Assembly: GCF_018918045.1 (NCBI RefSeq)
Contig: NZ_JAHLPU010000033.1
Coordinates: 1-32,377, forward strand
Reading direction: 5' to 3'
DNA from: Pseudoflavonifractor sp. MSJ-30
GTDB lineage: Bacteria; Bacillota; Clostridia; Oscillospirales; Oscillospiraceae
Length of the DNA: 32,377 bases
The notes under the pieces are model-generated. The model did no database searches, was not told the DNA's origin, and saw nothing but the letters and a program-made list of their open reading frames with translations. A program made the position numbers and the translations under genes. Positions 32,306 to 32,377 of this stretch are shown here, piece by piece; positions within the stretch are counted from its first letter, which is position 1, and every line of letters begins with the position of its first letter.

Positions 32306-32340
32306 GCTTCCCTTGGGGGAAGCTGGCAGGGCGAAGCCCT
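32306..32340. repeat. Double-hairpin intergenic repeat upstream of the MMPL gene
   Basis: GCTTCCC (32306-32312) / GGGAAGC (32317-32323) is followed by AGGGC (32328-32332) / GCCCT (32336-32340) and then GACTGATGAGGGG. This two-hairpin unit resembles REP-like repeats of gut clostridia. Copy number cannot be assessed here. Confidence 0.55.
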
Positions 32341-32377
32341 GACTGATGAGGGGCGGCATGCAGAACCGATGTGGAAT

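Overview
The window looks like chromosomal DNA from an anaerobic gut clostridium, most plausibly in or near the Oscillospiraceae. The grounds are inference: G+C-rich coding with AGGAGG-type ribosome sites, LxAC lipoboxes, corrinoid methyl-transfer genes, CBM26-type starch-binding repeats, and several short palindromic or MITE-like intergenic repeats. No rRNA, tRNA or CRISPR array was seen, so the taxonomy is not proven.

Layout: (1) 1-2275 is a decayed, A+T-rich mobile-element scar. It holds the end of an ISL3-family IS fused to the start of a DUF3847 gene, two intact cargo genes (GNAT acetyltransferase and a peptidase E-like S51 protein), a hairpin-rich conserved-looking spacer, and a 5'-truncated tnpV as in Tn4451-type elements. 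(2) 2277-6600, minus strand, is a binding-protein ABC importer (lipoprotein, fused double permease, ATPase) of the Fe3+/AEP-like group behind a consensus promoter. (3) 6890-13966, plus strand, is a starch/maltodextrin locus: a membrane-anchored protein with three CBM26-type modules, MalE/F/G-like importer genes, a GH13 neopullulanase-like enzyme and a LacI-family regulator. (4) 14021-16784, plus strand, is an MBOAT/SGNH pair for O-acylation of an exported polymer. (5) 16871-19181, minus strand, is a CPA2 antiporter plus MgtC-family operon whose promoter is bracketed by TGTAAAATA elements. (6) 19228-25754 is a corrinoid methyltransferase operon on the minus strand (UroD-like MT-I, pterin MT-II, corrinoid protein, RACo-like activator, DUF2284 protein), with a divergent PucR-type regulator. 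(7) 25817-27097 has two MITE-like repeats flanking a sugar-nucleotidyltransferase gene. (8) 27099-32245, minus strand, is a translationally coupled pair: an MMPL/RND membrane protein and a large surface GLUG-repeat protein.

Together the genes suggest a cell that captures starch at its surface, imports and trims maltodextrins, takes methyl groups from an unidentified methylated compound into tetrahydrofolate, and modifies and decorates its envelope. The least familiar parts are the structured leader of the corrinoid operon, its UroD-like MT-I with an altered putative zinc site, the MMPL/GLUG couple, and the shared 3' flank of the two mobile-element cargo genes. All family assignments come from reading motifs by eye; no database search was run.
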